DNA of 64,000 bases. It comes from Poronia punctata. Its lineage: Eukaryota > Ascomycota > Sordariomycetes > Xylariales > Xylariaceae. Made by a program: the position numbers and the translations under genes. The stretch lies in contig MU401463.1 of the NCBI GenBank assembly GCA_022579005.1, forward strand, positions 332,351-396,350, written 5' to 3'. Below, one piece after another: positions 50,001-63,645 of this stretch (position 1 is its first letter; each line of letters begins with the position of its first letter). The notes beneath the pieces were generated by a model. The model saw only the letters and a program-made list of their open reading frames with translations. It ran no database searches and was not told the DNA's origin.

Positions 50001-53000
50001 ATATAACTAAAATTAGTTAAAATTATTAAAAAAAAACTTTAAACCTTTTAACCTACTAGCTTTTAACTATAAAAAATTTAAAAATAGTTTTTAAATTAAA
50101 ATTAAAAAAAAAAGCAACTTTAATTCTAATAATAAAAAAAATAAAAAAAATAATAAAAATAACAAAAACAAACTAACTATAAATAATATTATTAAAAAAA
50201 TTATTAATATTATAAAAATAGCCCTCTTTACTACTTTTTTTTAAAAAAACTAATAAAAAGCTTATATTTAAAACAAGCTTTAACGCTTAGCAAAACCTTA
50301 AAATAAACAAATATTGCTAAAAAAACGGTTTTTAGTATTATAATAATTTTAGCAGCCTAAAGCCTTTTAAATATAAATCTTTAAATTATTAATTAAATTT
50401 TATTAAGCTAAATAAAAAATTAATATAAAAGTAAACAAATCTTAATTTAAACCTTTTTGCTTATAACTTCTAATAAGGTTATTAGCAAAACTAAGTTCTA
50501 GTTTTAATTAGTAAAATTTAAAATATTATATATTAAAATATTTTTAAATAATAAAAATTTTAAAAAATTTAATTATTACTAACATATTTATAATAAAACA
50601 TAATTACTTAAATTTATAACTATAAATATTTAAAATAATGCTAGTATAACTATTTTAAGTATTAACAATATTTTAAATCAAAACTTAGCACTAGTTTCTT
50701 TAAAATATAATAAATTATTTTAAAAAAACTTAAAAATTTTTAATAAAAATAAATATTTAAAAACAGCTAAAATAAAAACTTAAAGCATTTTAGTATTAAG
50801 TAATTTTTTTTAATCTTTTACTACTAGTTATAAACTTTTAAGCTAAAAATATTAAAAACAACTAAAGGTATTTTAGCAACTAAAACAATAGCTATTATTA
50901 GCTAAGGTTTAAAAAGTAGTAAATAAATAGTTTTAAAAAACAAACCTAACAATTAAAAATAAAGCTAAAATATTTAAACAGCAAGCTAAAGCTTGCTAGC
51001 TATACTATATATAAAAGGACTATTTTATAGTTTATTTAAATAATATAAAGGCAATAAATTTAATTAAACATACTATTATAATTAACAAAATAATTTAACT
51101 ATACTAGCTTAAACAACTTAAATATATTAATAATAAAAGAAAATTTGCTATACAGATTTTTTTAAAGCTTAAAAAAGCAAACTTAATTTATTTAAGCATA
51201 TTAAAATAAAAAGCTTAAACAAAGTATCTAGTTAAATATAAAAACTAACTAAATAAACAACATTTTATTTATTACTATATTTTAATTAACAAAGCTACTA
51301 TTAAGCTATAATAGCTAGTTTATAGCTAAAATAAAGTTTTTAACGTTTTTATTTAAAAAGATTATAATATTTTTTTTTAAAATAATATAGCTTATAAGTT
51401 TTAAGCAATTAAAACTAAATATAAAAACTAACTATAAACAGCTTTTATTGCTTTAAATAGCTAATACTTTAACTATTATATACTTTAAAAGTTAACAAGA
51501 TTACTTTATACATATTATACTTTAAAAAATATTAAATTTAGCAAATAGCTACTTTTAAAAAATAGCTTAGGTCTAGCTTTACCTTTTCTTATTAGTTACT
51601 ACCTTAAATAAGAAATATTATTTAACATATTTATAAATAACTACAATACTTTAAATTAAAGTTTTAATAAGTTATTTAATTTCCTTTATTTATATTATTT
51701 CTTTTAAATTGCTTCTATTTTAGTTAGCTTATCTTTAAAAAAAACAAAACTATTTACAAATTATATAAATATATTAAGTTTTAAGCTATCTTAAAAGCAA
51801 ATTAAACTTTTACTTAAATATAAAAAAAAGTTTGCTAAATAAGCAAAAAAAACTAACTACTTAAAAAATGTTAAAAAGCTAAAAGCATTCTTATACTTAG
51901 TACCTTACCTTTAAATTTACTTACTAAGCATAATAAACTAAGTTTAAATTTTAAAAGATTTTTATATAAAATAAACGCTTACAATTACTTTAAAAAGCAA
52001 AACTTTAATTTAATAAAAGCAAATAAGAAAACCTTTTGTTTAAAAAAATAAGCAACAAAAAGCGTTTATTGCTTTTTACTAAAAAGTTTAAAAAAAAGCA
52101 ATTAAAAACTTAAACCTTATAAAATAGTACTATTTTACTTTAAATACCTTGCTTACTAAAGCTAGTAGCATGCTATTTTAATTAATATTTTAACCTACAA
52201 AAACAAAGATTACTAACAAAAATATAATATTTATACATATTTTTATATTTATATTTTTTAAGTTTTTAAATATAAAAATATATTATAATATAAAAAAACA
52301 AAAAATATTAAAAGTAATAAAGTATTTAGTAAAATGCTAATAGCTAGTAAATAAATTGCTATTTTTAATTATATTATATACTAATTACAAAAACTTGCTA
52401 AAAACCTTAAAATAAAATTTTAATATAAAAAAAAAAGTTACTACCTAGTTAAAAAAACTAAAAAAATACTAATTTTATATATTTTACTAGCCTAATACTT
52501 TATAAATTATAAAAATTGCTAATAAACTATTTTAACTATAAAGCTTAACAGTTTAGTTCTTAAAAAAAAAATATATAAAAACTTTTATTTATTTATAGCT
52601 ATATAAAATAAGTATTAAAAACAAAGCAAGTATTAAACCTAAACCTACTAAAAATTATTTTCTTTTTTATACTAGTTAATATAGTTAAAAAATTATAAAA
52701 CTTAGTAAAAAATTACCTTGCTTGCTTATAGTATTATAATACTATATTGTTTTTAGTTTTAAAACATAAAAAAATTAAATACTTAACTAAAAACTAAAAA
52801 AGGTTAGTAGTTAAATTATTAATATACTACTAAATTAAAAATAGGTTTTTTAGCTAACTAAAAAAAAACAAAATAATTTTAAAATGCTTAATGCTAAAAA
52901 AAGTAAACATTACTTTTTAATAAGCTTATAAAGCATATAAACATTATATAGACTTAATTACTACCTAAAACCTAATTAAGCACTTTTAATAGCTTAAAAA

Positions 53001-56000
53001 ATAGTTAAATATAAAATCTTATTATTAAAAGTATTATGCTTATACTAAAATAAAAATATAACTTATACTAATAATTAAAAAAAAAGTAGTTATAATATAG
53101 CTATAAAATATAATAAGCATAAACTATATTAAACTTATTATTTTAGTAGCTTTTAATAGCTACTAATATATATTACTTATTACTAACTATTTTAATTAAT
53201 TTACGTTTAGATTTTTAACTACTAAACTAAAATAGTTTTTAATACTTAAAGCCTAAAAAATCTTATATACTATATTAAAATACTTTAAAAAAATGCTTGC
53301 TAATAATGCCTTTTAAAAAAAAAGCATATTAAAACAGTTTTTTTAAAAAAGCAAAATAAAAATTAAATATAAACTAGTAAATTTACTTTAAACTTACAAG
53401 CTTATTAAAAGCATTATAAAACAAGTTAATTAGCAACTAAAAAAATAAGCCTTAAAAATAAAATACGCTAATCTAAGCTTATAGCCTTTTTAATTACTTA
53501 TTATAATTTTTACTATTAACTTTAAACTAATAAAAAAAACTAGCCTCTTTTTAACAAAAATCATATTTAATTAAAAAACCTATTTAATAGCACTAGTTCT
53601 AAGCAAAAAAAACTTAACTATTTTAATTATAAAAGCTTTAAATTAAAACTAAATTTTTAATAAGCAAAAAAAAAACAAAAAACAAATACTAAACTACTTT
53701 ATTAACTAAAAAAAAGCAAATCTCTTTTATAAAAGCCTTTAAAAGTACTAAATTAGCTAATAAGTTTAAAAATATGTTAAGAACTAAAACTAAATAATAA
53801 GCACTTATTAATAAAAAAAAACTAATTAATTATATAACGTATTAAAATTAAAAAAGTTTAACTTATTATAAAAAAGCCTATTTAAAGTTATAAAAATAGC
53901 TTTAAAAGTATTTATTTAAATTATAAATATTACTAAGCAAAAAAAGTTTTAAAAAGTTTATATTAATAACTTTAAGCTATACTTAAAAAAAAAAAACTAG
54001 TTTTTTAAGTAGTAAAAATAAAAAATAAATAAATAAAAAAAAAGCTAGCATAACTATTGCTAAAAAAAAAAATACTTAAATTAAAAATATATTTAAAAAA
54101 AAAAAAAAGCTTTAACTTAAAAGCTGTTATATTAAAACTACTTAATAAATCTTAAAAGAATAAAGTTAATAATATAGTAAAAAAAATATAATAAATATTA
54201 AAACAAAGCATAAGTTATTAAAAAAAAAAAGTACTAAATATTTTAAAAAAAGTATAAAGTATAAGCTATAAGCTATAAAATATATAACCTAATAAGCTTA
54301 TTACTTAATATACGCTTTTTTTAAACTTTAACTAATATTTATTATAAACTTTTAAGCTTTATAATTAAAAAAATACTATTATTATTACTACTATTTTCTA
54401 ACATTTTTTAGTTACTATATTTTATTAAAAATTTTTTTTAGCTAATTAAACAAAACTTAAACCTAATATAAAAATAAAAAATAAAGACGGCCTTAAAAAG
54501 CAAATAGTAAAAAAATTATTTAAATTATTACTACTTAAATTTATTTTTACAACTTTTATAAAGCACTTAACTAAAAAAATAATCCTAGCTTTTAATAATA
54601 TAATTTAAAAAATAAAATATAGTCTATTTAAACCTTTAAATACTTAAAATAAACAAAAATTAAAATCTAATAAAAATAATATTAATTACTTAATAAAAAA
54701 AGTAGTTAAAAACTAGCTAGGCTATTTTTAAAGATTTTTAAAATATAATCTACTATATAATAACAATTTTATAAAATTATTTATTAAAAAACAATTAACT
54801 AAATATTTTCTTTATTTTTTAACTATACTAGTTTTACTTAGCTATTAAAAACTAGTTAACTATTTTTTTATTTTATAAACAGTTTTAATACAAATTATAG
54901 TAGTAAAATATAAAACTAAAAAATTAATTTTTTTTTTAATAAATAAATAAGTTAAGCAATTTGCTTTAAACTATTTTAAAATACTACTTAAAGCGCAAAA
55001 CGTATTAATTACTTAGGCAAAAAACTAACTTATAAACTAAAACTTTACTTATAAACACTATTTAAATTTTAACCTATTTTTTTAGCTTATAAACAAAATT
55101 AAAAACACGTTAAATAAAATTATAAAAACAAGTTTACATATTACTTTTAAAATATAACTTATTATATTTAACTAAAAATATATAAAGTAAATAAGCAAAC
55201 TTTAGCAGCAATTTTTTATTTTTTTTATTTAAAAAACATATATAGCAAACATATAGTATATACTTATATATAGCAAAGCATTAAATATAATAAAACTATT
55301 TAGTTTAAAAACTATAAAATACTATAATATATAACCTATACAGATTTTTTAAACAAAATAAAAAGTCTTATTTAAGCAAATCTAGCTTAATATTAAAATA
55401 GCTAGTTTTGCAACAATTTTTTAATTATTAAAATAAAAAACAAAAAGCTAGTTTATTTTAACCTTACTACTAAAAAAAAATTTTACTTTAACTTTTTAAA
55501 TTATATTTTTATTAACTTTAAAGCTATAACTTAAAACCTAGCTAATTTAAAAAACATAAGCCTTTTTAAATAAAAAAGTTTTAAAAAAAGGAAAAAGGTT
55601 AAAAAAACAAATTTAAAAACTAATATTATATAACCTTTACCTTAGCTAAATAAAACTATACCTAATTTCTAAGCTTAATTTAAAAACTAAGCCTAAGTAA
55701 TTTAAAACTATATTAAAAAAAAAAGCAAGCTTAAAGCTTAGCTAACTACTTATAACTAAATAATTTAAAACTTAATATAAAATAAAACTAATTTAAAAAC
55801 ATAAATTAAAACAAAAACAAATAAACATAAAGCTTAGGTTAAAAAACTATAACGTTAAATTACTAAAAAAAAACACAAAGTTAAAAAAAACTAACGTTAG
55901 CTTAAAAATTAAAACTAAAAAATCTAAATTCTAACTAAAAAAAAAAGGGCTTTAAAACTTAAATTACTACTTTAATTAAAGCAACTTACTATTTAAAACC

Positions 56001-56314
56001 TAAACTAAAAAAAAACAACTTTAATAAACTTATTATAAAGTTAAAAATTAAGTGCGCAAAACTAAAAAACAAGGTAGCTTTTTTAAATAACATAATTTTT
56101 AAACTTTGCAAAAATAAAAAAAAAGCAAAACAATTTATAAAAAAAGCATATAAACAATTTTAATATACTTTATTTTAAAACTAACTAAACCTTTTTTATA
56201 AAAAAGAAAAAAAAAATATACTTACTTAAAATCTAAAAAATAAAAACTAATTTGCTATATTTTTATAACTTCGTTTTGCGTTTATAGTGCTTTTTATAAG
56301 GAAATATAGCTATA

Positions 56315-56421
56315 TATAAGGCAATTACCTAACCTAAAGCCTATTAAAGACCCTTTAAAACTTAGCTAAAAAATAGTTACTATTATTGCTACATTATACA
56401 ATTAATTAATTAACCCTAATA
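56315..56421. repeat. right terminal direct repeat of the 9.5-kb element
   Basis: Starts TATAAGGCAATTACCTAACC and ends AATTAACCCTAATA. Aligns with the left copy over 107 bp; G-to-A and C-to-T changes concentrate in its inner (left) part. Confidence 0.75.
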
Positions 56422-56726
56422 TGGGTATTAACTAACATGTTTCGATTTTAATATGCAGCGTATAGGAGTTTAGGCTTGTAGCACCACTAGGTACCTAACT
56501 GATTCTTGAAGTATCTGTCCGTGATCCTGTACCAGACTAAACGCGTAAAGTCGCAATGCGCGGTCGCCGGTGATATCCACGTTACTTTATACAGAGATGC
56601 AGATAAGGAGCCAAGTTGATTGGGTATCTCACTACCTTAGGTCATGTACTGTACACGCAAGAATTCTCTGACAGTGCGTAGTACAGTTTACTACCATTTT
56701 ACAGACATGATACATGATAATTGATA

Positions 56727-56760
56727 CCCTCGGCGTCGCCTAAACCACAGACGCCGAGGG
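56727..56760. repeat. hairpin-forming inverted repeat, 11-bp arms
   Basis: CCCTCGGCGTC (56727-56737) and GACGCCGAGGG (56750-56760) are exact reverse complements with a 12-nt loop. Confidence 0.85.
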
Positions 56761-57185
56761 CGGGACGGCCCGTGCACCCCCGGTTTATTAAAGAGACCTC
56801 GGCAAGTTGTCTTAAATAGCAGAGGTACTTTGTTTCTATAAAGTGCATGTTGAGCTTTGTCTACCTTGGGTAACAGGGCAAAGGAATATTATAATCATCG
56901 AGTAGTTTTACTTGTATTTGCTCGACCGTTGTTAGACAAGAATCAAATGCTCGACTTGAAGTTCTAAAAAGAAACCCCTAAGTCTGAAGGGAACTTCTAA
57001 CCCGCAGTAGGGATCTCTCCAAGCACAAGTAAGACAAACAATTTCGTGTATAAATAACGTAACATTGTACCTACTTAGTTATAGGCACAGAGAAGTATAG
57101 AGTGTTTATTGTGCAATCTTCTATAAAGTGAACTATTAAGATATTTTATATATATAGTGCAATAAAATTAAAGATTTTTAAAGAT

Positions 57186-57190
57186 CCTTT
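57186..57190. repeat. target-site duplication CCTTT, left copy
   Basis: CCTTT immediately before the left LTR; identical 5-mer immediately after the right LTR. Confidence 0.8.
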
Positions 57191-57487
57191 TGTAACAGCC
57201 ATGCCCGTTAGTCCAAGGTCACGTAACCAAGGGAACAGTTATATGACCTATAGACTACGCACGTTATTGCAGGGTAGGTCTAAGGTAGTACTAAATACTG
57301 CCCTTGCTTAGCTAGACCTACTTAGCAAAACAATCTAATTAGTTGCATATTTATATTTTTAGCTAAGTATTTATATATAAGTAGCAAAAAGATAAATTTT
57401 AGCATAGCTAGTTTTTTTTTTTTTTTTTAACTTAAAATTTTCTATATAGCGTTAATATATAGCTATTATGCTTTATTAATTATTATA
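57191..57487. repeat. left LTR of the 6.45-kb element
   Basis: Starts TGTAACAGCCATGCCCGTTA; outer half nearly unmutated, inner half AT-rich. Confidence 0.9.
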
Positions 57488-60400
57488 CTATTTTAGGTTT
57501 TATTAATTAATTGCTTTTATATAATTAATTTACTACTTACTTTATATTTTTTGCTAAATTTAGCAGCTAAAAAATAAAATTATTAACTTTAAACTAACTT
57601 AATTTAACTAAACTTTATATATATAATTAATATTTATATATAACTAATTAACTTAAAACTTTATATACTATAGTATATAGCAAGCAACTTAACTTATTAC
57701 TATAAAAAATAGTTTTTTTGCTATAACTAATACTTTTATTTTTAATAACTTTAAGTTAAAAAAAAAAAAAAAAAAAACAATTTTAACTTTAATAAAAAAA
57801 AAAAATAAACTTAATTAATAGTTTAATACTATAAAGGCTATAAATAACCTTATTGCCTTAGTAGCTTTTATTATTAGCATAGCTAACTAGCTTATTTTTT
57901 TTACTAAAAAATAAGCTTTAGCACTTAACTTAACTAACTTAAATACTATAGCTTTTTAAGCTTTTTTAGCTAAATTTTAATAAATATAAAATAAGCTAAA
58001 TTAAATTAATATATAAGTTAATATAAAAAGCACTCTTATTAGTAACTATATTATAACTTTTAAAAAATATACTACTTTGCTAAGCAGTACTTTTAGTAAA
58101 AGCACTTTTATTGCTTAAAGCTTAGTTACTAACTTTATTTTTTAGCTTATTACTACTTTAATTAATATATTAAACCTTTACTTTAAAAAAAAATTTTAAG
58201 CTAAAGGTTTTAAACTTTTAATTTTTAATAAAAAAACTAATAACTTTAATAATTAAGTTTAAATAATTATTTTAAAGCTTAACTTTAATATATACACTTT
58301 TTATAATAAAAAATAATAACTAAAATATATATTTATACGCTTTTTTAGCTAGCTTTAATAGTAAGTTAAAGTATATTTTAGTACTTATAATTATAAAGTA
58401 GGCTTTATATATATTACTAAAATAATTTAAGTTTTTAAAACTATTTATAAATTAGTTAACTAAGTAAAAGCTACTACTTAAAAGCTTATTACTATAAACT
58501 TTAATAATTTTTTTACTTAAAATATTTAAGTTTATATTAGCTATTTTATTAAGTTATTAGTTTAAGCTTATAAACTATATTTTTTTTTAAAAAAAAAAGC
58601 TATATTATAGTATAAAAATTTTAATTAGCTACGTTTTTTATGCTTACGTTTATAACTTAAATATTTTTTATAAAACCTTTTATAAGTTTTTTTAAAAAAA
58701 AATGCTTAATTAATAAATTAAAAATTAAAAGCAAAAAGCTAAAGCTAAGCTAGTAATATAACTTTATAAAAGTATAACTTTAAACTAAAAACTTTTTATT
58801 TTTATTTTAAAGCTTGCTATTTATAAGCAGCTATTTAAAACTAAAAAAAAAGTTTATTAAAAAAATAATATTTGCTTTAATTATAGTAAAAAAAGCTATA
58901 TAATTTAAAACTATTTTTAACTTTAAGTTAACGCTTTTTTTGCTAAACTAATAAAAAAAGTAAAAGAAAATATTTTAGTTAAAAAAATAGCTTTTTTAAA
59001 AATTACTTTGTTTAATAAATTAAAAAACTAGCCTAGCTGCTTTAAGTTTTTATAATAGCTTATATATTTACTATAACTAAATTAAATAGCAAAAATAAAA
59101 CTATTAAATTTAAACATTTTATTTAAATTTAAATTAATAGCTTTAAAATATAAACTATTACTTTATATAATATTAAAGCAAATGTTTACTTTTTTATTAA
59201 TACTTTGCTAGCTTTATTATTTTATAAATAACTTAAAGCTTTATTAACTTATTTAAAAAAGCTTATTTAACTTTTTAACTATAAAAGCTAACTTGCTAGC
59301 ACTATTTTTTAAACGCTAATAGCTAGCTTAAAAATTAATAGTTGCTAATTTATTAATTAAACTTTTTAAGTTATTAATATTAATAATAAAATTATTATTA
59401 GTTTAAAATAAATAGTTAAATATTTTATTACTTTAAATTATAAGCACTACTAATTATTATAGCTTAAAAAAACTTTACTTTTTACTATATACTTACTTAT
59501 AATTTTTTTAGTAAAAAAAAACTTAATTATGCTAACTAAGCAACTTACTTACTAATAAAATGCTAACTACTAAAATGCTAAACTAAATTAATACTATTAG
59601 CTATTATAATATAATAAGCTTTTTATTTGCTTTATTATAGCTATTATTTAACTTTTTAGCTTAGTTAATAAAAATAATTAAAAAGCTATTATTTTAATTA
59701 TTATATTTATTTAGTACTTAGTATATATTTAAAAATAAAAGTTTTTAAAACTATTAAATTTAAGTAAGCTAATATTTATTAAGTATATAAAGCAGCTTTA
59801 AAGCTTATTAGCTTAAGTTAGTGCTTTTTTTTTAACTATAAGCTTTATTAAGTTTTTTATAAATAAAGACTTAAAATATATTGCTTAAGTATATTAGTTA
59901 ATTTTACTTTAACTTGCTTACTTAAAAGGTTTTTTTTTTAAAAAAAAAGCTAATACTTTGCTTTTTTTGTTGCTTTAGCTTTAATATAAAATTAAAACTA
60001 ACTAATAAAGTACTTTTTACTAGTTTTTTTTAATTTTAAATATTAGTTAAATATATTTTTTTTTAAAAAAAAACTACTAATAAACTTTTTGCTTTTAGTT
60101 TTATTAAACTTTATATAAAGCTTTATACTATTTTTATACTTTTTACTTTTAAACTAAAATTTATTAAAAAATAGTTTTATATTAACTATTGTTAGCAAAA
60201 CTATTACTTTAAAAACTACATTATTATTGCTTTAAATATTAATAAAACTATTTTTAATTATTATAATACTTATTATATATTAAAGTTTAATATTATTAAA
60301 GCTTTTTATTACTTATAAATAACTTTATTTTTTAAGTATTTAATTGCTTTTTATACTTATATAAGTACTTACTAGTAAAAGGTTTTGTTATTTAAATTAA

Positions 60401-63342
60401 AAGTAAAACTAGCTTAGTAGCAGTTTTTTATTAATACTTAATTATAAAACTTATTTAATTAGTACGCTAGTGCTTATGCTAATAATATTTTAGTTTATTT
60501 ATAAAAAAAGCTTTAATATTAAAAAAACTATAAAAAAGTTATTTATTGCTTATTTGCTACTAGCTTATAAAGTAATATTAATAAGTTTTAATTTAATATT
60601 AAAAAAGTTAACTACTTAAGCATAATTATTAAAGTAAGTAAAAGCATTTTTATTAACTTAGCTAAAACTAAAGCTATTATAAAATAGAAATTTTTAAAAC
60701 TTTATAATATTATTGCTATTTATTTATTTTTTAGTTTTTATAACTATGTTTATATATTTATTTACTATGCTAGCAAAGCTGCTAAACTATTAAACTAACT
60801 TTTAAAAAAAAAAAACTTTTTATTTTAAGCTTTAAATAAAAAGCTTTTTTTAACTAACTTAAAAAGCTAGTTTATATTATACTAATACTTGCTTTTTTTT
60901 AGCTAGGTTTTTTTACTTAAATAAAAGCTAATATATTTTATAACGTTATTAAAAGTATTGTTTTTTAATTATAACTTAATAAAAAATAAAAGCTTATTAG
61001 TTATTTTTTTAAAACTATAATACTTACTAAGTAAGCTTATTTAATATAAAATAAAAAGTTTTTAGCTATAGTTTAAACTTTTAGTTATTTTTATAATAAA
61101 TTGCTAAGTATTTAAATTATTATTTTTATTAACTACTAAGCTTTAATTTACTTTTTTATTAAACATTGTTTAAAATTATAATAAGTAGCTTAGCTAAACT
61201 TTTTATATAAGTTTATTATTAAGTAAAAGTATTGCTTAAAAAAAAAATATAATTGCTAATATACTATTTTATAAGACTACTAACTTTTTTATTATTAAAG
61301 CTTAAAAAAAAAAAAATTAAATGTTTACTTTAATTTTTTTAAAAAATATTGTAAGCTTTTGCTTTTAAACTATAATTACTTTTGTTAAAGTTTAACTATT
61401 TTTTATACCTTTGCTTTTAATAATGCTAAAAAAACTAAAGTTAGTTAACTTAATTATTAAAAAAAACTAATTTTAAAAACTAAGCACTTATAAAAAAAAG
61501 CTAATTATTTTAGCTACTACTTAAAATAGCTTAATATTTTTTTAAACAGCTTTAATTTAAAAAGCTTATATATTTAAGTTTTAAGTTTATAGTAGCTAAA
61601 ATAAAATAATTTAAGCTTTTTTAGTTAACTATTACTAATTTAATTTTAAAAAAAATACTTAGCAATATATTTATAACTATTAAAATTGCTAATATAATAA
61701 AAACCTTTATAATAAAATACTAAGCTTTTTATACTTATTACCTTTTTTTTAATACGTATAAAACATTATTATAATTAATAAAAAAAATATACTAAAAAAT
61801 AAGCATAGCTATAATTATATATAGTGCTTTATTAATAAGTTTAGCTACTTAATTGCTATTATTTTAAGTAAAAAAACTAATATTGCTAAAGTACTAGCTA
61901 AAAAGTACTATTGCTACTTATACTAATTTTTTAGCTTTTTAAGCACTTAAATTAGTAATAATAAAAAATAGTTTATTTTATAGCTAATAAAAACTTTAAA
62001 TATTTTAATAAGTACTAAATATTATTAAAGTAGCTTTAATTACTTATAAACTTAAAGCGCTATTAAAGTTATTAATTATAAGCTAAATTAACATTTTTGC
62101 TTTTATATTAACTAATTTTAAAATAATTAAAGTAATTATATTATTGCTTTTAATTTTGCTTATAATTTATTATACTATTTATTATTAAGCATAAGCTTTT
62201 TAAAAGTAACTTTTAAAATTAAACTATATATTAACTTAATACTTTTAATGCTACTTAATAATATAACTAATAAGCTAGCTAAGTATATAGTAAAGTTAAT
62301 AAAGTAAACTTATAAAGTTTAAAACTTAGCTTATAAATTTGCTTAAAAATTTAAAAATAGTAAAAGGTTTAAGCTAATAAAATAAAATAAAAAGTAAAAT
62401 TTTTTATTTATAACTAAGTTTTTTTTAAAAAAAAAAGTTTTGCTATAATAGCTTTTATTACTTATATAAATTTTTAGTAAGTTAGTTTATTTAAAATTTT
62501 TTTAAAAAAAAGCTATAATTATATTTTAAATTTATTGTTAACTTATAAAATATAAAACTTTTTTTATACTAATTAGCTATATAAAGCTTTTAATAATTTT
62601 TTACCTTAGTAAATTTAATTTTTTTTAAAACTTAAAAAAATTAATAAAAAGCTTAAGTATAAAATATAGCAAGTTTTAAAATTTAAACTTTTTAAGCGCT
62701 ATAAGCATTTTTAGTACTAAGTAAACTAAATTAAATATAATTTAAATAATGCTTAGTACTTTGCTAGCAACTTTAAAAATATATTAATAGCTTTAAAAAA
62801 CTTTTATAATAGCTACTTTTTAGCTTTTAAACTTTTAGTACGTTTTAATAAATAATTATATGCTATAATAGTAAATATAGTGCTAAAAAACTACTTAAAT
62901 AACTTTAAAACTGTTTATAAAAGCAAGCAACTTATTATAAAATGCTATACTTAAGCTTTAACGCTTTATAAACTTTTAGCTTTTATTTACTTACTAGCTT
63001 TACTTAAGTTAAAAATATAAAAATAAAGGTTTATATTTAGTTATACTATATTTAATAAATTATTTATATTATAACTTAATTAAACTAACTTATAATTTAA
63101 TATTTTTATTAAAATAAAAAAAGGTTAACTAAGTATATGTTTATAAAGAGAATTTACTATAAAGTATATAAGTATAGTAAGTTATTAAAAACGTTTTTTA
63201 TATTAATATTAAAAAAAAAAAGTATTAGCTTTAAATAAAAAAAAAATATTAGCTTTTAAGCAGCACTTTTAATAACTTTTATAATAAAAAAAACTTTAGC
63301 TTAAGCGCTTTATACTTTAGCTTTAGTTTTAAAAAAAAATAA

Positions 63343-63640
63343 TATAATAGCTATGCTTATTAGTTTAAAGTTATATAATTAAAAAAACAATTATATAACT
63401 TATAAACTATATACATTATTATAAAGTAAGTTTAAAGTAGTACTAAATATTACCTTTACTTAGCTAGACTTACTTAGCAAAATAATTTAATTAGTTATAT
63501 ACTTATATTTTTAGCTAGGTATTTATATATAAATAGCAAGAAAATAGATCTTAGCGCAGCTAGTCTTTTTTTTTTCTTTTTAACTTAAAATCTTTTATAT
63601 AGCATTAATATATAGCTATTATGCTTTATTAATTATTATA
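63343..63640. repeat. right LTR of the 6.45-kb element
   Basis: Starts TATAATAGCTATGCTTATTA, the RIP-changed form of the left LTR start; ends AATTATTATA. Its outer half keeps some C and G lost in the left LTR (for example TAGCGCAGCTAGTC against TAGCATAGCTAGTT). Confidence 0.9.
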
Positions 63641-63645
63641 CCTTT
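63641..63645. repeat. target-site duplication CCTTT, right copy
   Basis: Matches 57186-57190. Confidence 0.8.

Larger units (their letters stand above)
46914..56421. mobile_element. RIP-degraded element with terminal direct repeats (probable LTR retrotransposon), 9.5 kb
   Basis: A block of extreme AT content (a sampled line, 50041-50100, has 9 G+C in 60) without open reading frames of note, bounded by two 107-bp direct copies (46914-47020 and 56315-56421). Differences between the copies are C/T or G/A almost throughout. The ends read TGT...(A)TA, compatible with TG...CA after RIP. No matching target-site duplication was found: ATAGG precedes and TGGGT follows. A terminal repeat of about 107 bp is short for an element of this size, so nesting or another element type is possible. 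Coding content is unreadable by eye, so class and strand are not assigned. Confidence 0.75.
56422..57190. other. normal-composition island between two RIP-degraded elements
   Basis: About 770 bp of ordinary base composition. No gene seen. Contains a perfect 11-bp inverted repeat (56727-56760) and the left target-site copy of the next element at its right end. Confidence 0.7.
57191..63640. mobile_element. RIP-degraded LTR retrotransposon, 6.45 kb, complete boundaries
   Basis: LTRs at 57191-57487 (297 bp) and 63343-63640 (298 bp) align along their length, with differences almost entirely C/T and G/A. Left LTR starts TGTAACAGCC and both end ATTATA, which is what GTTACA becomes after RIP, so the original ends were probably TGTAAC...GTTACA. 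A CCTTT target-site duplication flanks the element. Size, LTR length and 5-bp duplication are typical of fungal Ty3/gypsy or Ty1/copia elements; the interior is too mutated to classify by eye and encodes nothing intact. No primer-binding site could be recognised. Confidence 0.9.
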
